Source: Balneolaceae bacterium
GTDB taxonomy: Bacteria; Bacteroidota; Rhodothermia; Balneolales; Balneolaceae
DNA length: 64,000 nt
NCBI GenBank assembly: GCA_006969905.1
Contig: CP030887.1
Span: forward strand, 2,530,730-2,594,729
Direction of reading: 5' to 3'
Positions 52,583 to 60,051 of this stretch are shown one piece after another (the first letter of the stretch is position 1; the number at the start of each line of letters is the position of its first letter). Both the position numbers and the translations under genes were made by a program. The notes below the pieces were generated by a model. It was not told the DNA's origin. It made no database searches and was given only the letters and a program-made list of their open reading frames with translations.

Positions 52583-52641
52583 GCGTTGAGATTGGGAATT
52601 GAAGTACAGGAAATATCATACCAAAGAAAAGAATCAGAAAG

Positions 52642-52715
52642 TGCGTTCTGGCAGATTCGAACTGCCGACCTCCACGATGTCAACGTGGCGCTCTAACCAA
52701 CTGAGCTAAGAACGC
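52642..52715 (-). tRNA. tRNA-Val (GAC)
   Basis: Read on the minus strand it folds fully: acceptor GCGTTCT/AGAACGC, D arm GCTC-AGTTGGTTA-GAGC, anticodon stem CCACG/CGTGG with loop TTGACAT (anticodon GAC), five-base variable region AGGTC, and T arm GGCAG-TTCGAAT-CTGCC. Discriminator base A; CCA is not encoded. 74 nt. Confidence 0.96.
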
Positions 52716-52802
52716 ATTAGATAACACAAATATAACGACATTTAGGCTTCTTGGAAAAGCCAGTTTTTGTATATTTGCGCCTCACAAAATTTGTTATTTG
52801 GC

Positions 52803-53267
52803 ATGATAAACCGCAGACTTGTCCGGGAAACCGTCCTCCAATCCCTTTATGCTATCAAGCAAAGCGGGGATTCGGTTCAATACATCACGGACACCATCAT
52901 AAAAGACGCAGTTGGAACCGACAAAGAAATGCGTCGTTTTGCGGAGAAACTCTTCTTTACCACACTCGAGAATGAAACTGAACTCGAGGAGATTATTATC
53001 AAACACATTCAGAACTGGGAAATCGGACGCCTGGCACTTATAGATCGTTTGGTTCTCAAAAGTGCGTTATGCGAGTTTCTGTTTTTTGAAGAAATCCCTA
53101 CAAAGGTAACCATTAATGAAGCTATCGAAATTGTTAAGAAGTTTTCCACGGGTAAGTCGGGCAAATTTGTGAATGGAATTTTAGACGCCTCTTTAGAAGA
53201 ATTGAAAAAAGAAGGCAGGATTAATAAGAAAGGGAGAGGTCTTGTTGATCATTCTCCAAACAAGTAA
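52803..53267 (+). CDS. nusB: Transcription antitermination factor NusB
   Basis: 154 aa from ATG 52803 (MINRRLVRETVLQSLYA); a 12-residue longer reading is not supported by the family. All-helical NusB fold with FAEKLFFTTLENETELEEII, IGRLALIDRLVLKSALCEFL and IPTKVTINEAIEIVKKFST, the family's best-conserved end segment. It acts with NusE on boxA RNA for rRNA transcription. A TATATTTG box at 52770 resembles the Bacteroidota -7 element and could be its promoter. Confidence 0.93.
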   Translation: MINRRLVRETVLQSLYAIKQSGDSVQYITDTIIKDAVGTDKEMRRFAEKLFFTTLENETELEEIIIKHIQNWEIGRLALIDRLVLKSALCEFLFFEEIPTKVTINEAIEIVKKFSTGKSGKFVNGILDASLEELKKEGRINKKGRGLVDHSPNK

Positions 53268-53301
53268 AACTATTACATCAGCTTAATTTAAAAGACGAAC
53301 T

Positions 53302-54396
53302 ATGAGTTTAAAGTGTGGCATTGTTGGATTGCCGAATGTTGGGAAATCGACCTTATTTAATGCATTGAGTAATGCCGGGGCAGAATCTGCAAACTTTCCT
53401 TTTTGTACTATCGACCCTAATGTTGGCTTGGTTCCAGTACCCGATGATCGTTTAACAAACCTGGCAAACCTGGCTTCTTCTGCCAATGTAATACCAACTA
53501 CTATTGAGTTTGTGGATATTGCCGGATTGGTAAAAGGTGCTGCAGAGGGTAAGGGAAAAGGAAATGCTTTTCTGTCCCACATCAGGGAGGTGGATTTAAT
53601 TATTCATGTAGTCCGTTGTTTTGATGACGAGGACATTATTCATGTTGAAGGAGATGTGAATCCTGAGCGAGACATCCGGATTATTGAAGAAGAATTGATA
53701 CTCAAAGATCTGGAAAGTGTTGAGAAAAGAGTAGAAACACTGAAAAAGCAGTCAAAAAGCGGCGATAAAGCAATGAAAGCTCAATTGGAAGTTGTTGAAC
53801 GCCTTCGGGACCATCTTGAGAATGGGAAATCAGCACGAGTATTTGAGGTTGCCGAAGAACAAAAAGAAGCATACCGGGACTTATTTCTGCTTTCCTCTAA
53901 AGCTGTTTTGTATGCCTGTAATGTTGGAGAGCATGAACTCGACTCAGGTAATGCCTATGTTGAAAAGGTAAAAGAGATTGCCGCAGAGCATACTGATGAA
54001 ACAGTAATGTTCTGTGCAAAAATTGAAGCCGAGATTGCTGAACTGGACCAGGAAGAGAAAGAGATGTTCCTGGAAGAACTGGGCCTTACGAGTGCTGGTT
54101 TGGATCGCTTAATTCATTCAGCATATAAAGAACTGGGTTTAATTACCTACTTCACGGTTGGCCCAAAAGAAGCCCGTGCCTGGACGGTTCGTAAAGGAAC
54201 TAAAGCCCCACAGGCTGCTGGGGTAATCCATACCGATTTTGAACGGGGATTTATTCGCGCAGAAACCATTGCCTATTCAGATTACAAAGAACTCAAATCA
54301 GAGAAAGCAGCTAAAGAAGCAGGTAAAATGCGCCAGGAAGGGAAAGAATATGTGGTAGCTGACGGGGATGTAATGCTGTTCAGGTTTAATGTTTAG
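53302..54396 (+). CDS. ychF: Redox-regulated ATPase/GTPase YchF
   Basis: 364 aa. G1 GLPNVGKSTLFNALSNAG, then ANFPFCTIDPNVG and FVDIAGLVKGAAEGKGKGN (G3), followed by a helical coiled-coil insert (~130-200) and a C-terminal TGS domain (TYFTVGPKEARAWTVRKGTK, VADGDVMLFRFNV). Universally conserved Obg-like protein that binds ATP in preference to GTP. 34 bp after nusB. Confidence 0.96.
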   Translation: MSLKCGIVGLPNVGKSTLFNALSNAGAESANFPFCTIDPNVGLVPVPDDRLTNLANLASSANVIPTTIEFVDIAGLVKGAAEGKGKGNAFLSHIREVDLIIHVVRCFDDEDIIHVEGDVNPERDIRIIEEELILKDLESVEKRVETLKKQSKSGDKAMKAQLEVVERLRDHLENGKSARVFEVAEEQKEAYRDLFLLSSKAVLYACNVGEHELDSGNAYVEKVKEIAAEHTDETVMFCAKIEAEIAELDQEEKEMFLEELGLTSAGLDRLIHSAYKELGLITYFTVGPKEARAWTVRKGTKAPQAAGVIHTDFERGFIRAETIAYSDYKELKSEKAAKEAGKMRQEGKEYVVADGDVMLFRFNV

Positions 54397-54413
54397 TGAT
54401 AGGTGTTTCTATT

Positions 54414-54524
54414 GGGAGATCGCCACGTCGGTTTATTATTTTGCCTATAGCTCTTTCTTTACTCCTCGCGATGACTATACTCGTCATTGCGAAGTTTGCA
54501 GCGAAGCCAAACTGAAGCAATCTC
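54414..54524 (+). repeat. 111-bp dispersed repeat, copy B
   Basis: GGGAGATCGCCACGTCGG to AAGCAATCTC, with CTCGCGATGACTATACTCG in the middle. Inverted relative to copy A (39825-39935) and of equal length. A further degenerate stretch (GAGATTG at 54553 and TCTCCTCGCAACGACC near 54596) follows, so this gap probably holds remnants of more than one insertion. It too lies between convergent genes (ychF and the TVP38-like gene). Confidence 0.82.
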
Positions 54525-54631
54525 CTCGTTAAAGTACAAACCTATTTCAAGAGATTGTTTTCCAGAGTTTATTCTCTACCCAATTTATTTCCCAGTCTCC
54601 TCGCAACGACCAGTTTATATCGAAATGATAT

Positions 54632-55309
54632 TTATTTATAAAACTCCCGGAAAGAAGGTAGTTCTTTTCTTTTCACCAGTATGAAAATTCCCCAGAAAAG
54701 AGTTAATACCCCGAACATAGCAATAAAGGTATAAAGGCCTGGCTCAGGATTGTCTACTGTACTGATAGAGCCAGAGTACACAGCTATAATTGCATAAGGA
54801 ATTGTTCCCAATAGATAGTAGAAAAGGAAACGGGGATAGGACATATTAGTAACCCCCGCCAGGCAAGAAGTAATTTCCGGCATCATGGGGGCGGCCCTGC
54901 AAAAGGATAATGCAACAGGGCCGAATCGATTGAACAGGCTTTTCATCTCTTCCACCTCAAGATGATTTTTTGCAATCCGGTTCAGAAGCGCTTCACCTTT
55001 GTACTTACTTATCAAATACCCCATGCTCCCTGTACCTATCATTCCAATGGTTGAATAAACGACACCTAACTCAACCCCCAGGAAAAAGCCGGAGAGAATA
55101 GTCAGAGAAAGTGTGGGAATTGCAATAAACAAATCGACCAATAAGAGTCCAATAATAACCGACCCCACCACCCAATGTGAAGCAGTTTGAGCTTGTGTAA
55201 GCCAGTTTTTGATATCCTCAACTGTCAATAGGTCAAAGGCTTTGAACACCAGTAGTGTAGCTGTAAAAAAAGCACCCAGGATAAATACAAAACGAACTAT
55301 AGCTCTCAT
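54632..55309 (-). CDS. TVP38/TMEM64-family (VTT domain) membrane protein
   Basis: 225 aa with about six hydrophobic segments. The VTT/DedA-like core is visible: LTILSGFFLGVELGVVYSTIG, GSMGYLISKYKG, then FNRFGPVALSFCRAAPMMPE and YLLGTIPYAIIAVYSG. Family members scramble lipids or maintain envelope integrity; the specific role here is unknown. Monocistronic by position. Confidence 0.85.
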   Translation of the reverse strand: MRAIVRFVFILGAFFTATLLVFKAFDLLTVEDIKNWLTQAQTASHWVVGSVIIGLLLVDLFIAIPTLSLTILSGFFLGVELGVVYSTIGMIGTGSMGYLISKYKGEALLNRIAKNHLEVEEMKSLFNRFGPVALSFCRAAPMMPEITSCLAGVTNMSYPRFLFYYLLGTIPYAIIAVYSGSISTVDNPEPGLYTFIAMFGVLTLFWGIFILVKRKELPSFREFYK

Positions 55310-55382
55310 AAAAAAGGAGAAGGGTTAGTTAGGCATCCAACCATTTCGAATTGTGATTTAATTCCATGACATTGAAAAAGCT

Positions 55383-55961
55383 TTAAAAATCACGAGTAGT
55401 GATTTCAGTTGTATCAGCCGGAACACTGAACGGATCAACGGTATCATAAACAACCCACGCATCCCTGAAAACTCGTTTTACAATTTTGGAGAAGGTGAGG
55501 GCACGCTGCCGGTCATGAAAATCACCGATATGAACCCGGTAGAATGGGGTCTTGAAAAAAGTATAGGTTTCTGGTTGATAGCCAACCAAGGTGGTATCAG
55601 ACCACGCCCGAAATCTCATCGCAGCTGTGTCTGCATCATTCAAATCCTGTCCGGAGTAAATCTGGATACGATATCCTTTCGTCAGATCCACCTCAACCTC
55701 TTTTGGAACTTTTATTCGTGCAAAGGCTTCGGGTATTTCATTGCTTTGTGATGCATGTAAATCGGAAAGGGAACTGATCATAAGCAGTTCTTCTTCGCTT
55801 TGAGATTTGGAAGTTTCGTTAGCTTGGTTGGATCCTTGATCTGAACTGTTGTTACCAGGATCCTGGGTTGTTCCCGGATCGGTATAGGACTCTGAAGACC
55901 CGCAAGCCCAAATCGACAAGGCCAAGAAAAACAGAAATATTTTTAAAAAGCCGTATTTCAT
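55383..55961 (-). CDS. SPOR-domain lipoprotein
   Basis: 192 aa from ATG 55961, which overlaps the stop of the preceding pseudo-ALDH gene; the reading from 55982 would place seven residues before a perfect lipoprotein signal. Signal LFFLALSIWACGSS (Cys ~19), a Ser/Gln/Asn-rich linker (~25-60), then a C-terminal SPOR-like module with YRIQIYSGQDLNDADTA, FYRVHIGDFHDRQRAL and DAWVVYD. SPOR domains bind denuded peptidoglycan at division sites. Its coupling to aldehyde-metabolism genes is unexpected and may only reflect position. Confidence 0.8.
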   Translation of the reverse strand: MKYGFLKIFLFFLALSIWACGSSESYTDPGTTQDPGNNSSDQGSNQANETSKSQSEEELLMISSLSDLHASQSNEIPEAFARIKVPKEVEVDLTKGYRIQIYSGQDLNDADTAAMRFRAWSDTTLVGYQPETYTFFKTPFYRVHIGDFHDRQRALTFSKIVKRVFRDAWVVYDTVDPFSVPADTTEITTRDF

Positions 55962-56827
55962 CAAAATCCTACGGGATGCCAAGTGGTTTTAGTTTCCTGA
56001 AAATCCATAATAAAATAGGGGGTTTCTGCATCCGAAGCATACCAGTCTTCAACAGGTTTTTTAACCACTCTTTTTACATTGTTTGAAGCCAGTTCATCAA
56101 TTTGTTTTGCCATTTCATTATCGAGTTTATCGGTATAGAATATGGCATTTACATCCATATGGGATGCAAAATGTTCCGCAAGATCCGATTTCTTCCCGGT
56201 CAAAATGTTTATCACGCCTCCGGGAACATCTGATGAATGTAAAACCTCAGCAAAACTGATAGAAGGAAGTGGATATTGCTCAGATGCCAGAACCACACAA
56301 ACGTTACCTCCGGCTATAACAGGGGCAATTACCGAGACCAAACCTAATAATGGACTGTTTTCCGGAGCCATAATAGCTACTACACCGGTAGCATCCAGAA
56401 GGCTGAAATTGAAATGCGAACTGGCAACGGGATTCACTGATCCAAACACCTGCTGGTATTTATCGGTCCAGCCTGCATAATAGATTAACCGGTCAATGGA
56501 AGCATTTACATCGGCTTTGGCTTCTTCAGCAGTAAACCCGATTTTACTAAGTTCTTCTTCAAACTGACCTCTTCGGGTTTCCATCATTTCGGCAATACGA
56601 TACAGGATTTGCCCTTTATTGTAGGCAGTACGGCTATTCCAGCTTTTAAAAGCTCCTCGTGCAGCCTTTACCGCATCCCGAACATCTTTTCGGCTGCACA
56701 TACAGGCATTAGCCAGTAAATCGCCTTCACTATCAAATACTTTGTAGTAATGGCCGGATTCACTTCTTGGAAAAGCTCCACCTACATAAGTTTTGTACGT
56801 TTTTAAAACTTCAATTCTTTCTGACAT
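55961..56827 (-). CDS. Truncated aldehyde dehydrogenase paralogue lacking the active site
   Basis: 288 aa, against ~480-500 for ALDHs. It aligns with the N-terminal NAD-binding half (DVRDAVKAARGAFKSWNSRT, GVVAIMAPENSPLLGLVSVI, SDVPGGVINILTGKK) and then with a short terminal tail (TTWHPVGF). The catalytic Cys region and the ELGGK Glu are missing. It is not a decayed gene: the frame is intact and the gene is packed 7 bp after a full-length ALDH. Arrangement and defect resemble ALDH16, in which a second, inactive ALDH domain is fused to an active one; here they are separate genes. Probably a structural partner of the 56835 product. Confidence 0.82.
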   Translation of the reverse strand: MSERIEVLKTYKTYVGGAFPRSESGHYYKVFDSEGDLLANACMCSRKDVRDAVKAARGAFKSWNSRTAYNKGQILYRIAEMMETRRGQFEEELSKIGFTAEEAKADVNASIDRLIYYAGWTDKYQQVFGSVNPVASSHFNFSLLDATGVVAIMAPENSPLLGLVSVIAPVIAGGNVCVVLASEQYPLPSISFAEVLHSSDVPGGVINILTGKKSDLAEHFASHMDVNAIFYTDKLDNEMAKQIDELASNNVKRVVKKPVEDWYASDAETPYFIMDFQETKTTWHPVGF

Positions 56828-56834
56828 CTCTTTC

Positions 56835-58340
56835 CTATTTCAGATTTACGTATGCAGCAAGTCCATGCAGTCCGCCTTCGCGTCCCACTCCGCTTTCTTT
56901 ATATCCGCCAAACGGGGAGGTTGGGTCAAACTTATTGTAGGTATTGGCCCAAATCACTCCAGAGCGAAGTTCTTTACCTACACGGAAAATCTTTGAGCCT
57001 TTATCTGTCCATACACCTCCTGCTAAACCAAAGGGAGTATTATTGGCTTTTTCAATAGCTTCGTCTGCAGTACGGAAGGTTTGAATGGTAAGTACAGGTC
57101 CAAATATTTCTTCTTGTACCACACGATTTGATTGAGATACATTGGTGAAAAGTGTTGGACGAATAAAGTATCCGCTATCAGGTATTTCGCATTTGCTTTG
57201 ATATACATCAGCGCCTTCATTAACGCCGATTTCGAGGTACTGGTTAACCGTCTCAAACTGTTGTTTGGAGTTTATTGCTCCAATATCTGTGTTTTTATCC
57301 AGCGGATCTCCAACAATCAGGCTTTCCATCCTGTCCCGAAGCTTCATTATTACTTTATCAGCAATTCCTTCCTGTACCAACAGTCTTGATCCGGCACAGC
57401 AAACATGACCCTGGTTGAAGAAAATGGCATTTATGATTCCTTCCACAGCCTGATCAATAGCCGCATCTTCAAAAACAATAAGTGCGCCTTTACCGCCTAA
57501 TTCGAGTGTGTACTTTTTGTGAGTTCCTGCTAAAGACTTCTGTATGATCTTACCAACTGTTGTCGATCCGGTAAAAGCTATTTTATCAATGCCGGAATGA
57601 TTTACAATAGCAGCACCTGTCTGGCCGGCACCGGTAATTATATTAACCACTCCATCGGGCAGGCCCGCATCTTTAACCAATTCAGCAAAAAGCATGGCAG
57701 TTAGTGAGGTGGTTTCTGCAGGCTTAAGAACTACGGTATTACCGCAAGCAAGGGCAGGGGCAATTTTCCAGGCTAACATCAATAATGGGAAATTCCAGGG
57801 GATTATCTGACCACAAACCCCTAAAGGTTCAGGTTTTTTACCGGGGAAAGCATAATCCAGCTTATCCGCCCATCCTGCATAATAAAAGAAGTGAGCTGCT
57901 ACTAATGGAATATCCACATCACGGGATTCACGGATAGGTTTGCCGCCATCCATACTTTCGGCAATAGCAAATTCACGTGCGCGTTCCTGGAGCATTCGCG
58001 CAATGCGGTAAATATATTTACCACGTGTTTTCCCTGATATCTTAGACCACTCACCTTCGAAAGCTTTTCGGGCAGCTTTCACTGCTTTGTCCACATCTTT
58101 TTGTGTAGCCTCAGCAAATTCCGTGATTTCTTCTTCTGTAGCAGGGTTAATGCTTTTGAAATATCGGCCTTTCTCTGGTTTTACAAATTTACCGTTTATA
58201 AACAGTTGGTATTGGTCTTTGATCTCCAGGTTTGCTGAACTTTCAGGTGCTGAGTCATATTCCCAAACGGATTGGAAGTCTAACTTTGAATTAGGAGAGG
58301 TCGGCTTGTAGGTTTTTTCTTCTGTAATTGATTCGGACAT
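56835..58340 (-). CDS. Aldehyde dehydrogenase, NAD(P)-dependent
   Basis: 501 aa, full length. Rossmann half with GQIIPWNFPLLMLAWKIAPAL and FTGSTTVGKIIQ; general-base Glu in TLELGGKGALIVFED; catalytic Cys in FFNQGHVCCAGSRLL; C-terminal EEIFGPVLTIQTF and NKFDPTSPFGGYKESGVGREGG. It follows deoC by 87 bp; acetaldehyde from deoxyribose-5-phosphate cleavage is the natural substrate, giving acetate. Confidence 0.92.
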   Translation of the reverse strand: MSESITEEKTYKPTSPNSKLDFQSVWEYDSAPESSANLEIKDQYQLFINGKFVKPEKGRYFKSINPATEEEITEFAEATQKDVDKAVKAARKAFEGEWSKISGKTRGKYIYRIARMLQERAREFAIAESMDGGKPIRESRDVDIPLVAAHFFYYAGWADKLDYAFPGKKPEPLGVCGQIIPWNFPLLMLAWKIAPALACGNTVVLKPAETTSLTAMLFAELVKDAGLPDGVVNIITGAGQTGAAIVNHSGIDKIAFTGSTTVGKIIQKSLAGTHKKYTLELGGKGALIVFEDAAIDQAVEGIINAIFFNQGHVCCAGSRLLVQEGIADKVIMKLRDRMESLIVGDPLDKNTDIGAINSKQQFETVNQYLEIGVNEGADVYQSKCEIPDSGYFIRPTLFTNVSQSNRVVQEEIFGPVLTIQTFRTADEAIEKANNTPFGLAGGVWTDKGSKIFRVGKELRSGVIWANTYNKFDPTSPFGGYKESGVGREGGLHGLAAYVNLK

Positions 58341-58370
58341 AATGGTCTTCTTTAATAATATCTTACAGTA

Positions 58371-58390
58371 TTCCCCTCCACGGAGGGGAA
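58371..58390. other. Perfect short hairpin between deoC and ALDH genes
   Basis: TTCCCCTC / GAGGGGAA with a CACG loop. There is no T run on the minus strand beyond ATT, so it is not a convincing terminator. It may be an mRNA-stability or processing element, or a member of a dispersed G/C-rich hairpin family. Confidence 0.5.
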
Positions 58391-58427
58391 ATTATGCATA
58401 GAGCTATTTCTGTTCTTCTTTCTCATA

Positions 58428-59327
58428 TCAATCCAGTGAAAAATAATCACCGCTTTGGTAGGATCCGGTTTGTTGTTTCACAATTTGCATGAGTACATCG
58501 TTGGCGAGAGAGCTTGCACCAAAGCGAAAATAATCAGGGGTCAGCCAGGCTGCACCTAATGTCTCTTTTACCAATACCAGGTACTGTAAAGCCTGTTTAG
58601 CCGTGCGGATTCCACCTGCCGGCTTCATACCAATCATTTTATTGGTTGCATAATAATAATCTCTGATAGCTTCCAGCATAACTAAGGTAACAGGTTGAGT
58701 AGCAGCCGGACTTATTTTACCGGTCGAGGTTTTAATGAAATCGGCTCCGGCTTGCATCGCAATATCACTGGCTAGTCTTACATTTTCGTAAGTGTGAAGT
58801 TCCCCGGTTTCTAAAATTACTTTAAGATGGGCTTTGCCACAAGCTTCCTTTATAGCTGCAATCTCATCATATACCTGTTGATATTCACCCTGCAAAAAGG
58901 CTCCCCGGCTGATTACCATATCCACTTCATCTGCTCCTTCATCCACAGCAAAACGGGTATCATCAATACGAACCGACAGGGGGGCCATTCCGCTGGGGAA
59001 AGCGGTTGCCACACTTGCTACATTTATATCACTGCCTGTTAAAGCCTTTTTGGCTACCCGAACCATGCTTGGATATACACATACTGCAGCTACATGTGGC
59101 AGATCGGGCATAGCAGGGTGGGGTTGTTTTGCTTTTTGGCAAAGCTGACGAACCTTGCCTTCTGAGTCTTTTCCTTCTAAAGTGGTCAAATCCATCATAC
59201 TTAACGCCATTTTAAGTGCAAGTACTTTGGATTCTTTTTTGATACTACGTTTATTAAGTCGTCCTACTTTTTCTTCAACGGCAACGTGGTCAATAGGGGT
59301 AATGGATGGTAACTGGATAGTGTTCAT
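58428..59327 (-). CDS. deoC: Deoxyribose-phosphate aldolase
   Basis: 299 aa, longer than E. coli DeoC (~259) and closer in size to the eukaryotic-type enzymes. Class I aldolase motifs: AAVCVYPSMVRVA, VIRGAF-like MVISRGAFLQGEY, VILETGELHTYENVRLA and the Schiff-base Lys in DFIKTSTGK, then MKPAGGIRTAKQAL. It splits 2-deoxyribose-5-phosphate into glyceraldehyde-3-phosphate and acetaldehyde. First gene of the deoC-ALDH-pseudoALDH-SPOR run. Confidence 0.93.
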   Translation of the reverse strand: MNTIQLPSITPIDHVAVEEKVGRLNKRSIKKESKVLALKMALSMMDLTTLEGKDSEGKVRQLCQKAKQPHPAMPDLPHVAAVCVYPSMVRVAKKALTGSDINVASVATAFPSGMAPLSVRIDDTRFAVDEGADEVDMVISRGAFLQGEYQQVYDEIAAIKEACGKAHLKVILETGELHTYENVRLASDIAMQAGADFIKTSTGKISPAATQPVTLVMLEAIRDYYYATNKMIGMKPAGGIRTAKQALQYLVLVKETLGAAWLTPDYFRFGASSLANDVLMQIVKQQTGSYQSGDYFSLD

Positions 59328-59425
59328 TTAATCTTAAAAGCTTCATACATAAACTCAGTAAAGGTAATCAAGATTTAGGTAAAAAAGCAGGAGTAGTTAA
59401 TTAAGAAGAAGGGTAGATAGTATAC

Positions 59426-60034
59426 TCAAAGCCGGCTATGAGCCCCACTGTTAGTTGGTTTAAACTTAAAGTGTAATTCAAATTTCCCTTCTGTCACAAA
59501 ACTTGGTTTCGCCCCCAGTTGATTTAGCGTGGTTTTAATCAGTGTATATCCAAGGTATTTAGGATTTTCTATGTTCTGTTTATCAAACCCTGGTCCGTTG
59601 TCACAATAACAGAACCAGTAGTTTTCGTTTTCACATTTGAATTCTATCTGAACTTTTGGATCAGCATTGACCTGATCGAAAGCATATTTAAATGAATTAG
59701 TCAATAGCTCATTCAAAAGCAGGCCTAAAGGAACAGCCTGGTTAATATTCAGCGTAATATTTTCCTGTATATTTACTTTTATTTTTACTTCCTTCCTGTT
59801 TACGACTTTATTAATAGCTTTTGTAAGCTTTTGAACATACAGTTTGAAAGGTATATCTGAGAAGCTGTCAGAGTTATAAAGTAGCTCATGAACTCCGGCA
59901 ATAGATTTAATACGCCGGGCAGTTTCGTCCAGTATACCCTTAGTCCGATCATCACTGGTTTCAAATGACTGAAGTTCAAGTAAACCGGAAACTATAGCCA
60001 GGTTATTCTTCACCCTGTGATGAATTTCAGCCAA
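59426..60034 (-). CDS. HisKA_2 histidine kinase module, 3' part of a frameshifted hybrid kinase
   Basis: 202 aa if read from TTG 60034, but that is not a convincing start: there is no ribosome site and the codon sits inside the HisKA_2 signature (AEIHHRVKNNLAIVSGLL). The rest is a complete dimerisation/phosphotransfer helix pair and ATPase domain (PLGLLLNELLTNSFKYAF, CDNGPGFD). The same frame continues upstream as KKSIESSLKEKEFLL, which joins smoothly to the preceding PAS gene if one base is added in the A6 run at 60071-60076. Read as one gene (59426-61614) the product would be 729 aa. Confidence 0.82.
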   Translation of the reverse strand: MAEIHHRVKNNLAIVSGLLELQSFETSDDRTKGILDETARRIKSIAGVHELLYNSDSFSDIPFKLYVQKLTKAINKVVNRKEVKIKVNIQENITLNINQAVPLGLLLNELLTNSFKYAFDQVNADPKVQIEFKCENENYWFCYCDNGPGFDKQNIENPKYLGYTLIKTTLNQLGAKPSFVTEGKFELHFKFKPTNSGAHSRL

Positions 60035-60051
60035 TAAAAACTCTTTTTCTT

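Noticed and set aside
52750-52777. Full Bacteroidota promoter (-33 and -7) before nusB
   Set aside because: TATATTTG at 52770 fits the -7 box, but the nearest TTG upstream is at the wrong spacing, so it is mentioned only in the nusB entry.
58371-58390. Terminator between deoC and ALDH
   Set aside because: A stable hairpin but without a T run on the coding strand.
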